Below the pieces are notes generated by a model. It saw nothing but the letters and a program-made list of their open reading frames with translations, had not been told where the DNA came from and did not search any database. Source: an uncultured Lachnospiraceae bacterium (GTDB lineage: Bacteria > Bacillota > Clostridia > Lachnospirales > Lachnospiraceae). Taken from it: 46,867 nucleotides of DNA. Positions 26,107 through 34,773 of the stretch are shown here, one piece after another. The position numbers and the translations under genes are program-made. The stretch is taken from positions 1-46,867 of the forward strand of contig CAJULP010000070.1 in assembly GCA_910587295.1 (NCBI GenBank), written 5' to 3'. Every line of letters starts with the position of its first letter. The first letter of the stretch is position 1.

Positions 26107-26595
26107 ATGGAAAGACGGGACAAAATCAATTATTATCTGGATCTGGCAGAGACTGTTTCCAAGAGGAGCACCTGCCTTCGGCGCAGGTACGGCGCAGTGA
26201 TCGTAAAGAATGACGAGGTGATCTCCACCGGTTATGTGGGAGCGCCAAGAGGCAGGAAAAACTGTACGGATATCGGAACTTGCATCCGCAAGCAGCTGAG
26301 CATCCCCCGGGGGGAGCGGTATGAGCTGTGCCGCAGCGTCCATGCGGAGTCCAATGCTATCATCAGCGCCTCCCGGGATAAGATGATCGGGAGCGATATG
26401 TACCTTGCAGGGGTGGATGCGGAAACCGGGGAATATATTGCAAATTCCAACAGCTGTTCCATGTGTAAGCGGCAGATCATCAACGCGGGGATCGAGAGGG
26501 TCTTTATCAGGGACAGTGCGGATGAATACCGTATGGTCAAGGTGCAGGAGTGGATTGACAATGATGAGTCACTGGACGGTACCAGGGGGTACTAA
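26107..26595 (+). CDS. Cytidine/deoxycytidylate (dCMP) deaminase family protein
   Basis: A 162-residue zinc deaminase. The zinc/catalytic site is HAESNAI (His ligand plus proton-shuttling Glu) and SCSMCKRQIINAG (two Cys ligands); the nucleotide-binding RYGAVIVKNDEVISTGY and GAPRGRKNC also fit the dCMP deaminase/ComEB group. dCMP deaminase supplies dUMP for thymidylate synthesis. Allosteric residues cannot be judged by eye. It is followed immediately, one base after its stop, by the VWA gene. Confidence 0.9.
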   Translation: MERRDKINYYLDLAETVSKRSTCLRRRYGAVIVKNDEVISTGYVGAPRGRKNCTDIGTCIRKQLSIPRGERYELCRSVHAESNAIISASRDKMIGSDMYLAGVDAETGEYIANSNSCSMCKRQIINAGIERVFIRDSADEYRMVKVQEWIDNDESLDGTRGY

Positions 26596-27873
26596 ATGGA
26601 AAAAGTAAATGGGCTGGCGCAAAAGATCATGGGATATGCCAGGGACACGATCCTGGTAAATTTACGCTTTTTGGATGTGGCAGTGTCGGCGCTTACGCCG
26701 GAGCCGAAAGAGGGGATAGGGGGATTTGCCTCAGACGGGAGCAGGATTTACTATGACCCTGTTTTTTTGCTGAAAAAATATCAGGAAGAACCGGCCTTTG
26801 CACTTCGGATGTACCTGCATATTTTGTTCCATTTGATCTTTTTCCACAGCTTTCAATATGAAAAACTGGATAAGGAAACCTGGGGCCTTGCGGCGGATAT
26901 GGCAGTGGAAGCGGCAGTCATGGAGCTGTCGCTTCCGGGAAGCGCTTTGGCCGCCGATGAGGCGAAGGAGCGCAAGCTCCGGGTAATCAGGGAGGACATT
27001 GGGGCTTTGTCTGCGGAAAAGATTTACCGGTATTTAAAGAACTTTGGAGTAAGCACAAAGGAGCGCGGGGAATTATCTCTCCTTTTTTTTATGGATTCCC
27101 ATAGATACTGGGAAGCTCCCGGAGAGCTTATTGTTTCGCCGGCGCAGTGGAAAAAGTTAAGCGAAAGGGTCCGGGCGGATTTAAAGTCCTTTTCCGCAGG
27201 AAAGACCAGGTCGGAGAGTATGGAACAGAGCCTTGCGCAGGCGGTTAAGGATAAGTACCGTTACCAGGATCTGCTGGCAGGCTTTACGGTGATGAATGAA
27301 GATATGCAGGTCAACGATGACGAGTTTGATTATGTGTATTACACTTACGGATTGTCTTTGTATGGGGATATGCCGCTGGTGGAGTCCTTAGAATATAAGG
27401 ACAGCAAAAAGATCAGGGATTTTGTGATCGCCATTGATACTTCCGCTTCCTGCCGGGGGGCGCTGGTAAAAGCCTTTCTGCAAAAGACATATGCCATTTT
27501 AAGCGGTGAGGATACGTTTTTTAAGAAGATGAACGTGCACATCATCCAGTGCGACCACGAAGTGCATAAGGATACCAGGATCACTTGTATAGACGATCTG
27601 AACGCTTTTCTTACCAATGAAAAACTGACCGGGTTCGGGTCCACGGATTTCCGGCCGGTGTTTGAGCATGTGGAGGAGCTTCTTGCCAAGCAGGAGTTTG
27701 AAAATTTAAAGGGTTTGATCTATTTTACGGATGGCTATGGTATTTATCCGCAAAAGATGCCGTCCTATGACGTGATGTTTGTTTTTTTGGATAATGGAGA
27801 CGAAGGACCGGACGTTCCCACGTGGGCGGTGAAGGTGCTGTTGGATTATGAGGAGTTAGAAGATGAACATTAA
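26596..27873 (+). CDS. VWA-like domain protein (DUF2201 type)
   Basis: A 425-residue soluble protein. The N-terminal two thirds resemble the DUF2201 'putative metallopeptidase' domain (LRMYLHILFHLIFFHSFQYE, then ETWGLAADMAVEAAVM), but the zinc motif reads HILFH where a HExxH would be expected, so catalysis is doubtful. The C-terminal von Willebrand A-type part carries the MIDAS start DTSAS (in FVIAIDTSASCRG), the Thr-containing GFGSTDFRPVFEH, and YFTDGYG. It ends inside the next gene by 11 bases. Pairing of a VWA protein with a MoxR-type AAA ATPase is a widely conserved chaperone-like arrangement that assembles or remodels a partner; the partner is not known here. Confidence 0.85.
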   Translation: MEKVNGLAQKIMGYARDTILVNLRFLDVAVSALTPEPKEGIGGFASDGSRIYYDPVFLLKKYQEEPAFALRMYLHILFHLIFFHSFQYEKLDKETWGLAADMAVEAAVMELSLPGSALAADEAKERKLRVIREDIGALSAEKIYRYLKNFGVSTKERGELSLLFFMDSHRYWEAPGELIVSPAQWKKLSERVRADLKSFSAGKTRSESMEQSLAQAVKDKYRYQDLLAGFTVMNEDMQVNDDEFDYVYYTYGLSLYGDMPLVESLEYKDSKKIRDFVIAIDTSASCRGALVKAFLQKTYAILSGEDTFFKKMNVHIIQCDHEVHKDTRITCIDDLNAFLTNEKLTGFGSTDFRPVFEHVEELLAKQEFENLKGLIYFTDGYGIYPQKMPSYDVMFVFLDNGDEGPDVPTWAVKVLLDYEELEDEH

Positions 27874-29401
27874 ACAGGCTAAGGATTATATTGAAAACAC
27901 AGTCCGTCTTTATCTGAAAAAGGACGAGTTTGGTGAATACCGGATCCCGGTGGTGCGGCAGCGGCCGGTGTTTTTGCTGGGGGCGCCGGGAATCGGGAAG
28001 ACTGCCATTATGGAGCAGATAGCTCAGGAACTTCATATTGCGCTGATCTCCTATTCCATGACCCACCATACCAGGCAGTCTGCCCTGGGGCTTCCTTTCA
28101 TCGCCCACAGGGAATATCAGGGGATGAAGTACGAGACTTCCGAGTATACCATGAGCGAGATCATTGCATCCATTTATGAGGTGATGGAGAAAAGCGGCAT
28201 CAGGGAAGGAATTTTATTTTTGGATGAGATCAACTGCGTGTCGGAGACATTAGCCCCTTCCATGCTGCAGTTTTTGCAGTATAAAGTGTTTGGGCGGCAC
28301 GCCGTGCCGGAAGGGTGGGTGATCGTGACCGCAGGGAACCCACCGGAATATAATAAGTCGGTCCGGGAGTTTGACGTGGTGACCATGGATCGTTTGAAAC
28401 TGCTTGAGGTGGAGGCGGATTATGCGGCATGGAAGGAGTATGCCCAGCATAAAGGCATCCATGGGGCGGTGTTAAATTTCCTGGAGCTGAAAAAAGATTA
28501 TTTTTACAAGATCGAGACCACGGTAAACGGAAGGAGCTATGTCACCGCAAGGGGATGGGAAGATCTGTCCGAGATCCTTTCTCTTTATGAGGAAGAAAAA
28601 ATGAAGGTGGATGAGTCACTGGTGGAACAATATCTGCATAACCAGAGGATCGTCAAGGAATTTACGGCTTATTACGATTTGTTTAATAAGTATAAAAAGG
28701 AATACCAGACGGAAGAGATCCTTATGGGAACGGCAGGGGAGCATGTGGCGGAAAGAGCCGGAAATGCGCCTTTTGACGAGCGTCTTGCCCTTCTTGGGAT
28801 GCTCATCGATAAGGTAGCAAGCGAGATCAGGGAGGACATGGAGACCAGCGACTATCTGGTGGATCTTTTGCGGAATTTAAAGGCATTAAAAGCCGCTTTG
28901 GATAGGCCTCAGGGCAAAGAGGGAGAAAACGTGCTTTCGCTGGGGCAAATGCTGGAGCAACAGATTAGCGGGCGCACCAAGGCCCTGGAAACGGCAAGGA
29001 TGGCAGGCAGCTTATCGGATGAGGACAGGCGTAAGGGCAGACGGGTCATCCGCTTTTTGGAGGAGCAGAAAAAGCGGCTTATGCTGGAAGGGGGAGCGGA
29101 AGGAGAACTTGGGTTTGGGTTTTTGAAAGAAGCCTTTGACAGGCAGGCGGGGGCGCTGAAAGAAAAAACTTCCCATACCGGAAGGCGGCTGGAAAATCTG
29201 TTCTATTTTGCGGAGCAGGCTTTTGCGGAAGGGAATGAAATGCTGATTTTGGTAACGGAGCTTACGGTAAATAATGACAGCGCCAGGTTTATCGGGCAGT
29301 TTGGATGCCCGGCATATGAGCGCCACAGTAAGGATCTGATGCTTTCCGAGCGGCAAAACAGCCTGCTTGGGGAAATTAAAGCGTTAAATTTAGAGGTTTA
29401 A
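27863..29401 (+). CDS. MoxR-like AAA+ ATPase
   Basis: A 512-residue ATPase. Walker A is GAPGIGKTAIME and Walker B is ILFLDEINCV. The Asn-containing sensor-like strand WVIVTAGNPPEYNKSVREFD and the VVTMDRLKLLEVE block are of the MoxR/dynein-like AAA_5 type. The C-terminal 250 residues are long charged helices (EDRRKGRRVIRFLEEQKKRL), more than in small MoxR proteins. The ATG overlaps the VWA gene's end, so translation is coupled. The VWA protein is the obvious adaptor. Membership in the MoxR group is secure; the target is unknown. Confidence 0.9.
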   Translation: MNIKQAKDYIENTVRLYLKKDEFGEYRIPVVRQRPVFLLGAPGIGKTAIMEQIAQELHIALISYSMTHHTRQSALGLPFIAHREYQGMKYETSEYTMSEIIASIYEVMEKSGIREGILFLDEINCVSETLAPSMLQFLQYKVFGRHAVPEGWVIVTAGNPPEYNKSVREFDVVTMDRLKLLEVEADYAAWKEYAQHKGIHGAVLNFLELKKDYFYKIETTVNGRSYVTARGWEDLSEILSLYEEEKMKVDESLVEQYLHNQRIVKEFTAYYDLFNKYKKEYQTEEILMGTAGEHVAERAGNAPFDERLALLGMLIDKVASEIREDMETSDYLVDLLRNLKALKAALDRPQGKEGENVLSLGQMLEQQISGRTKALETARMAGSLSDEDRRKGRRVIRFLEEQKKRLMLEGGAEGELGFGFLKEAFDRQAGALKEKTSHTGRRLENLFYFAEQAFAEGNEMLILVTELTVNNDSARFIGQFGCPAYERHSKDLMLSERQNSLLGEIKALNLEV

Positions 29402-29402
29402 G

Positions 29403-30308
29403 ATGTTAAAGGAAAAGGAATGGGAAATTGAAGGAGGTAAGCTTACCTATCTGGAAGGTGAGGACGGGATCACGGTTACTGGCTGTAAGGTAAACGCAAG
29501 CAGGGTGGCGGTTCCCGATGAAATCGGGAAGATTCCGGTTACCAGGATTGACAGGAAGGCTTTTTTAAGCAGGAAACAGCTAAAGGAAATCCGCCTTCCC
29601 AAAGGGCTTTTGGAGATTGGAGACTGGGCATTTGCTTACTGCAGCGGCCTTACTTTTGTGTGGATGCCCAGAAGGAACCTTTCCATGGGAAAAGGGGTTT
29701 TTAAAGACTGTCAGGCTTTATCCGGTATTTTTCCGCTGGAAGGGGAGACGGCAAGGGACCGCCAGTGCGGGATGCTCCTTGGCAGTGTGCCGATGAAGCT
29801 GGAGACGGAATATTTATTTACGCCGGGGGATGTGGGAAGCGGGCAGTGGCTTTGTGCATACGATGCAAAGGTACATACATTTTTGGAACAGCCGGATGAG
29901 GACGGCTACAGCAAGATGGTCTACTGCGGGGAAGAGGATATCATGTCCAATATGGATCTGTATCTGGCAGAAAGGCGGAGGGAGAAGGCAAGGCTTTGTC
30001 TTCTTAGGCTGATAAATCCGGTGGGGCTTTCAGAAAACTTCCGGCAGGAGTTGGAAGGATACCTCAGGGAACACACGAAAGGATGCGATTCCCAGGCGGC
30101 CTGGGAAGTGGTGTTCTTTGAACATGGAAGTGAGCAGGAATATTATGAGGCTTTTACCGGGGCAGGCTGCGTGACGGAAGAAAACTATGACAGGATCTTA
30201 TCGGATATGGGAGAACGGTATCCGGAGATGAAAGGCTTTTTGATGCGCTACCGGTCGGAAAAGATGGAACAGACGGATTTTTTTGCGGCGTTAACGTTAG
30301 ATCTTTAA
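29403..30308 (+). CDS. Leucine-rich-repeat (BspA-type) protein in the VWA/MoxR operon
   Basis: A 301-residue protein beginning MLKEKEWEIEGGKLTYLEGE. Residues about 20-115 are BspA-type LRR_5 units (KIPVTRIDRKAFLSRKQLKE, IRLPKGLLEIGDWAFAYCSG, LTFVWMPRRNLSMGKGVFKD). The rest is a helical and acidic region I do not recognise (ELEGYLREHTKGCDSQAAWE). No signal peptide is present, which is unusual since most BspA-type proteins are exported. The gene begins one base after the MoxR stop, so it is very likely the third part of the same functional unit, perhaps a client-recognition protein. That role is inference. Confidence 0.8.
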   Translation: MLKEKEWEIEGGKLTYLEGEDGITVTGCKVNASRVAVPDEIGKIPVTRIDRKAFLSRKQLKEIRLPKGLLEIGDWAFAYCSGLTFVWMPRRNLSMGKGVFKDCQALSGIFPLEGETARDRQCGMLLGSVPMKLETEYLFTPGDVGSGQWLCAYDAKVHTFLEQPDEDGYSKMVYCGEEDIMSNMDLYLAERRREKARLCLLRLINPVGLSENFRQELEGYLREHTKGCDSQAAWEVVFFEHGSEQEYYEAFTGAGCVTEENYDRILSDMGERYPEMKGFLMRYRSEKMEQTDFFAALTLDL

Positions 30309-30333
30309 TGAGGATGCCAGGAAGGGGTAAGAA

Positions 30334-33129
30334 ATGGAAAAGATGGTATTGGATTTTGACAGGTATTACGAGACGGCAAGGCGCACCATTGCGGAAGGAC
30401 AGGTTTTGCTGAAAAACGAAGGGCAGGTGCTCCCTTTGCCAAAGGGCGCAAAGGTGGCGGTGTTTGGCAGGATCCAGACTCATTATTACAAGAGCGGAAC
30501 CGGATCGGGCGGGATGGTCAATGTGGACAAGGTCACGGGAATCCTGGATGCGCTTTTGGAAGAAGGTCATGTTGAGGTCAATCAGGAGCTGCTTTGCACC
30601 TACCGGGAATGGGAAAAGCAAAATCCCTTTGATGAGGGGATCGGCTGGGGGAATGAGCCCTGGTGCCAGAAGGAAATGCCTTTATCCCATGAGCTGGTAA
30701 ATGCGGCGGCAAGAGAATCCGATTATGCGCTTGTGATCATCGGACGGACGGCAGGCGAAGATCAGGATAATTTTAACAGGCCGGGCTCTTATCTCCTTAC
30801 CGGGGAAGAGGAGGATATGCTGGGCAAGGTCCGGGAGGCTTTTTCCAAGATGGTGGTGATCCTTAACGTGGGCAACATTATGGATATGGGCTTTGTGGAC
30901 CGATATGATCCGGATGCCGTGCTGTATGCATGGCAGGGAGGAATGGCAGGCGGCCTTGGCACCCTTGACGTGCTTTTGGGTCATGTATCTCCCTGCGGAA
31001 AGCTGGCTGATACCATTGCGGGCCGGGTGGAGGATTATCCTTCCGATGCCAATTTTGGCAGCCGGGATGTGGATTTTTACGTGGAAGATATTTACGTGGG
31101 CTACCGTTATTTTGAGACGGCAGCTAAGGATAAAGTGCGTTATCCTTTCGGGTACGGGCTTTCTTATACGTCTTTTGAGATACAGACGGAAGAATTTGAT
31201 GCGGTTCAGGGCAGGATAAGGCTTAAAGCTGTAGTGAAAAACACCGGATCCTATGCGGGCAAAGAGGTGGTGCAGGTGTATGTTGGCGCACCTCAGGGAA
31301 AGCTTGGGAAACCGGAAAAGGTACTGGTGGGATTTGCCAAGACCAAAGAGTTAGCGGCAGGCGGAAGCCAGGAGCTTTCGTTTGAGGTTCCCTTTTATGT
31401 GTTTGCATCCTATGATGAAACCGGGATTCTTGGAACCCCTTCCGCTTATGTGCTGGAAGCGGGGGAGTACAGGGTGTTTGTGGGGAACAGTGTGCGGGAT
31501 GTGAAGGAAGCCGGATTTTTTGGCATAGATCATGTGCAGGTGCTGGAAACCTGCACGCAGGCCCTTGCACCGGTCCGTGCCTTCCGACGGATGAAGCCCC
31601 AAAAAGATCAAGAGGGTGGTTTTTCCATGGTGCTGGAACCGGTGCCGTTAAGGAAGGAAGCTCCGGCGGTAAGAAGGCTCCGCAATCTGCCGGCAGAGCA
31701 TGAGATCACCGGAGATCAGGGCTATAAGCTTTTGGATGTGGCAGAAGGTAAGGTATCCATGGAAACCTTTATTGCTCAGCTGAGTAAGGAGGATCTGGCT
31801 TGTATCATCCGGGGCGAGGGAATGGGAAGCCCCAAGGTGACGCCGGGAACGGCAGCGGCTTTCGGGGGCGTTTCGGAAAGCTTAAAGGGCTACGGGATTC
31901 CCTGCGGGTGCTGTGATGACGGACCCTCCGGTATGCGTCTTGACAGTGGGATGAAGGCATTCAGCCTGCCTAACGGAACCTTGCTTGCCTGCACATTTAA
32001 TACGGAACTGGTAGGGGAGCTGTATGCCTTTACCGGGATAGAAATGATCAAAAACAAGGTGGACGCACTGCTTGGCCCGGGGATGAACATCCACAGGCAT
32101 CCCTTAAACGGAAGAAACTTTGAGTATTTTTCAGAGGACCCGCTTTTGACAGGGAAGATGGCGGCGGTACAACTGCGCGCGCTGCATCAGGCCGGCGTTA
32201 CCGGCACGATCAAACACTTTTGCGCCAACAATCAGGAAACAGGCCGCCATACCATAGATTCGGTGGTATCGGAAAGGGCGCTTCGGGAGATTTACTTAAA
32301 AGGGTTTGAGATTGCGGTGAAGGAAGGGAATGGGGACAGCATCATGACCACCTATGGTGCGGTAAACGGCCTGTGGACTGCCGGGAGCTATGACTTGAAT
32401 ACCACGATCCTGCGGGGAGAATGGAAGTTTGACGGGTTCGTGATGACGGACTGGTGGGCTATGATCAATGAGGAAGGAAAGGCAGCGGATAAGACCAATT
32501 TTGGAGCTATGGCAAGGGCGCAGAACGATGTATATATGGTATGCCAGCAGTCTGACGGGGATGAAAACCAGGACAATACTCTTGACTGCCTGAAAGAGGG
32601 GAGTCTTACGGTGGGTGAGCTGCAAAGAAATGCGGGGAACATATGCCGGTTTTTGATGGGAACCCATGCTTTCCGGCGGATGAATAAAAATCAGGTGGAA
32701 GTAGAGACGGTAGGAGAGAGCGCCGGGTCCATATTGAAGGAACAGGAGGTTGTCTATTACCAGATAAAAGATGAGCTTACTATTAACCTGGAGGGGGTAA
32801 GTTCAGGAAAGGGCAGTGATTTTGTGTTTGCCCTTAACATGGACCGGGTCGGAGGATACCGGGTGATGTTGACGGCCAAGTCGGATTTGGGAGAGTTGGC
32901 CCAGATTCCGGTGACCTTGTTTTACCAGAGTGTTCCGTTTGCGGTTTTTACCTTTAACGGAACCGGCGGGGAGTGGAATAAGCTGGAGAAAAAGACGGTG
33001 CTTAAGAATAAATATTCCGTCATGCGCTTATACTTTGGCCAAAACGGCCTTGTGCCCAAGGAGATCCATTTCAGCTTTGATAAACCGCTGGATGAAATTA
33101 CGGACGAGGAATCCTATATAAGGTCATAG
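30334..33129 (+). CDS. GH3 beta-glycosidase with permuted domain order
   Basis: A 931-residue cytoplasmic (no signal peptide) family 3 glycosidase, probably a beta-glucosidase. The usual order is reversed. The alpha/beta sandwich comes first (AEGQVLLKNEGQVLPLPKGA at residue ~20, ALVIIGRTAGEDQD, VVILNVGN), then an FnIII-like unit (AVVKNTGSYAGKEVVQVYVG). The TIM-barrel domain comes last (GIPCGCCDDGPSGMR, GPGMNIHRHPLNGRNFEYFS, GTIKHFCANNQETGRH) with the nucleophile Asp706 in GFVMTDWWA. A C-terminal beta-rich 130 residues follow. This arrangement is known from some ruminal and Clostridia enzymes. The preferred sugar cannot be read off. Confidence 0.92.
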   Translation: MEKMVLDFDRYYETARRTIAEGQVLLKNEGQVLPLPKGAKVAVFGRIQTHYYKSGTGSGGMVNVDKVTGILDALLEEGHVEVNQELLCTYREWEKQNPFDEGIGWGNEPWCQKEMPLSHELVNAAARESDYALVIIGRTAGEDQDNFNRPGSYLLTGEEEDMLGKVREAFSKMVVILNVGNIMDMGFVDRYDPDAVLYAWQGGMAGGLGTLDVLLGHVSPCGKLADTIAGRVEDYPSDANFGSRDVDFYVEDIYVGYRYFETAAKDKVRYPFGYGLSYTSFEIQTEEFDAVQGRIRLKAVVKNTGSYAGKEVVQVYVGAPQGKLGKPEKVLVGFAKTKELAAGGSQELSFEVPFYVFASYDETGILGTPSAYVLEAGEYRVFVGNSVRDVKEAGFFGIDHVQVLETCTQALAPVRAFRRMKPQKDQEGGFSMVLEPVPLRKEAPAVRRLRNLPAEHEITGDQGYKLLDVAEGKVSMETFIAQLSKEDLACIIRGEGMGSPKVTPGTAAAFGGVSESLKGYGIPCGCCDDGPSGMRLDSGMKAFSLPNGTLLACTFNTELVGELYAFTGIEMIKNKVDALLGPGMNIHRHPLNGRNFEYFSEDPLLTGKMAAVQLRALHQAGVTGTIKHFCANNQETGRHTIDSVVSERALREIYLKGFEIAVKEGNGDSIMTTYGAVNGLWTAGSYDLNTTILRGEWKFDGFVMTDWWAMINEEGKAADKTNFGAMARAQNDVYMVCQQSDGDENQDNTLDCLKEGSLTVGELQRNAGNICRFLMGTHAFRRMNKNQVEVETVGESAGSILKEQEVVYYQIKDELTINLEGVSSGKGSDFVFALNMDRVGGYRVMLTAKSDLGELAQIPVTLFYQSVPFAVFTFNGTGGEWNKLEKKTVLKNKYSVMRLYFGQNGLVPKEIHFSFDKPLDEITDEESYIRS

Positions 33130-33202
33130 GGGAACCTTTTCGGCGCTTTGGCATAGGATAAAGTAATGCGGGTTTTGGGCGTAAGCGCCCTGATGGGGAA
33201 GC

Positions 33203-33844
33203 GTGAAAAGGATTTTAATTGCCGGAGAAACCGGAAAAACGGGAAATTATGAAGACGCGATGCGGCAGCTGGGGGCATATCCGGTGACCGCATTGCATGT
33301 GCCTGATATTTCAAAATATGACGGGCTGCTTTTGCCCGGGGGTGGTGACATCGACCCAAGACTTTTTGGACAGATCGCAAGGGGAACACGGTCCTTTGAT
33401 CCCGTGCTTGACCGGATACAGCTTGCAATCCTGCGGGCTTTTGTGTGGGAGAGAAAGCCGGTGTTTGGCGTGTGCAAGGGGATGCAGCTGATCAATATCT
33501 TTTTTGGCGGCGATATGTTTCAGGATCTTGCCGGGGCAAAAGCTCATGAATATATAGGGAAAGACCAGCACCATGGATCTAAGGCCCAGCCCGGCAGCGA
33601 ACTGTTTGGCTTATACGGGGAAGGGTTTGTGGTAAACAGTGCCCACCATCAGGGAGTGGACCTTCCGGGGAAAGGTATCCTCTATACGCAGTATGCGGAT
33701 GACGGCGTGGTGGAAGGGTTAGAGCACTGTTACCTTCCGGTATCCGGGGTGCAGTGGCATCCGGAAAGGCTTTGTTTTGCCCATAAAAAGGAAGGCATGG
33801 CAGATGGCAGCAAAATTTTGAGAAATTTTGTAAAAATAGCTTGA
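33203..33844 (+). CDS. Class I glutamine amidotransferase-like (gamma-Glu hydrolase, C26)
   Basis: A 213-residue protein of the peptidase C26 / PuuD-like group. The nucleophile elbow is FGVCKGMQLINIFFGG with Cys91; the rest of the triad is in GVQWHPERL; VNSAHHQGVD and GLLLPGGGDIDPRLFGQ are family landmarks. Such proteins hydrolyse gamma-glutamyl compounds such as gamma-glutamyl-GABA. It starts with GTG behind GGGGAAG, and its stop codon overlaps the -35 of the tRNA promoter. The length is slightly shorter than PuuD. Confidence 0.88.
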   Translation: MKRILIAGETGKTGNYEDAMRQLGAYPVTALHVPDISKYDGLLLPGGGDIDPRLFGQIARGTRSFDPVLDRIQLAILRAFVWERKPVFGVCKGMQLINIFFGGDMFQDLAGAKAHEYIGKDQHHGSKAQPGSELFGLYGEGFVVNSAHHQGVDLPGKGILYTQYADDGVVEGLEHCYLPVSGVQWHPERLCFAHKKEGMADGSKILRNFVKIA

Positions 33845-33870
33845 CAAGTTGTACTAAAAAATAGTATACT
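33841..33870 (+). promoter_or_regulatory. Promoter of the tRNA-Val/tRNA-Met unit
   Basis: TTGACA (33841-33846), 18 bases, TATACT (33865-33870). The -35 hexamer contains the TGA stop codon of the amidotransferase gene. Transcription should begin near 33877, about 30 bases before tRNA-Val. Confidence 0.8.
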
Positions 33871-33906
33871 AGCAAAGCGGGTTCGATAAAAGCCCGTGTG
33901 GCAAAA

Positions 33907-33979
33907 GGGATCTTAGCTCAGCTGGGAGAGCATCTGCCTTACAAGCAGAGGGTCATAGGTTCGAGCCCTATAGGTCCCA
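33907..33979 (+). tRNA. tRNA-Val (anticodon TAC)
   Basis: A complete cloverleaf of 73 bases. Acceptor GGGATCT pairs with AGGTCCC (one G-U), discriminator A; the D arm contains AGCTCAGCTGGGAGAGC. The anticodon stem TCTGC/GCAGA holds the loop CTTACAA with TAC, and the T arm is ATAGG-TTCGAGC-CCTAT. The CCA end is not encoded. Confidence 0.96.
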
Positions 33980-33981
33980 CT

Positions 33982-34010
33982 TCTGGAAAATGGTCAAGCA
34001 GTTTTCCAGA
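33982..34010 (+). other. Inter-tRNA processing hairpin
   Basis: TCTGGAAAA (33982-33990) pairs perfectly with TTTTCCAGA (34002-34010) between the two tRNAs. There is no following U-tract, so it looks like a spacer fold for processing rather than a terminator. Confidence 0.5.
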
Positions 34011-34023
34011 GAAATATTCATAT

Positions 34024-34097
34024 GGCGAGATAGCTCAGTTGGCTAGAGCATACGGTTCATACCCGTAGTGTCGAGGGTTCAAATCCCCCTCTCGCTA
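34024..34097 (+). tRNA. tRNA-Met, elongator (anticodon CAT)
   Basis: A complete 74-base cloverleaf. Acceptor GGCGAGA/TCTCGCT has a G1-U72 wobble, discriminator A; anticodon stem TACGG/CCGTA with loop TTCATAC; T arm GAGGG-TTCAAAT-CCCCC. It is not initiator: the three G-C pairs in the anticodon stem and the 1-72 mismatch are missing. The stem matches elongator tRNA-Met rather than the lysidine tRNA-Ile. The accessory island begins directly after it, so it is a candidate integration target. A weak GTAAAA/TTTTTAC fold follows at about 34121. Confidence 0.93.
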
Positions 34098-34228
34098 TTT
34101 AGAAGAGGTCCGAAAATCTTGTAAAATCAAATTTTTACGGCTAGAAGGAAGTGATTTCAGATTAGGCGGTATAGCCCCAATTACAAGGGCTGTACCGTCT
34201 TTTCTTGCGCTCAACGAGCGCATTTTCC

Positions 34229-34706
34229 TTATGCGCCTTGCCGTTTCGGTTGCGTGGCAGAAAGGAAATTGATTTCCCCCACATACTTGCGGATAATCGC
34301 GGCGAAGCTGTCAAAGTCGCTTTTGTTCTGTTCGTAGGTATCGACTTCCTGCTGGTCTGCCTTGACCTTTTCTTCCAGTTCCCGCTGTTCCGCTTCATAC
34401 TCTGCGGACAGCTTCAAAAATCTGTCGTGGCTGATTGCGCCGCTTATATCGTCCTCATAAATCCGCTTAAAGATACGGTCAAGTTCTACTATCCGCTTTT
34501 ACGCCAGTACGACTTCACTTCCTGCGCTTCATTTCCTTTTCCGTTTCAGCGGAGCGTTGCTGATACATCATTTCATGGAAAGCCATGATGTCATCAAAGA
34601 AAAGGGCAGTCACGTCAAATATCCTGCCCCATACGATTTGCTTCAATACTTCCTCTCGGATAAAGTGCGCCGTACAGCTTCCCGTATTGCTTTTGTACTT
34701 TGCACA
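34229..34706 (-). pseudogene. Truncated large serine recombinase (DUF4368 end)
   Basis: Only the C-terminal half of a Tn4451-like/ICE-type large serine recombinase remains, in pieces. Read 5' to 3' on the minus strand: the zinc-ribbon end NTGSCTAHFIREEVLKQIVW; a helical block VTALFFDDIMAFHEMMYQQR; then, after frameshifts, RIFKRIYEDDISGAISHDRF and the DUF4368 motif KLSAEYEAEQRELEEKVKAD, with FDSFAAIIRKYVG close to the end. The last residues (INFLSATQPKRQGA) no longer match, so the true end is lost too. The catalytic serine domain is absent. It marks an old site-specific integration next to tRNA-Met. Confidence 0.8.
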
Positions 34707-34773
34707 GCGGCAACACCAATGGCTTTTTGTTCTTCCATATACGGAAAGTAAATTGATTGTCCATGTTACGACC

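Noticed and set aside
34024..34097. Initiator tRNA-fMet or lysidine tRNA-Ile for the CAT anticodon gene
   Set aside because: No 1-72 mismatch and no three G-C pairs in the anticodon stem, so not initiator; the anticodon stem TACGG/CCGTA fits elongator Met better than Ile2.
34205..34588. Plus-strand frames over the recombinase remnant
   Set aside because: Their translations are antisense to identifiable recombinase pieces.
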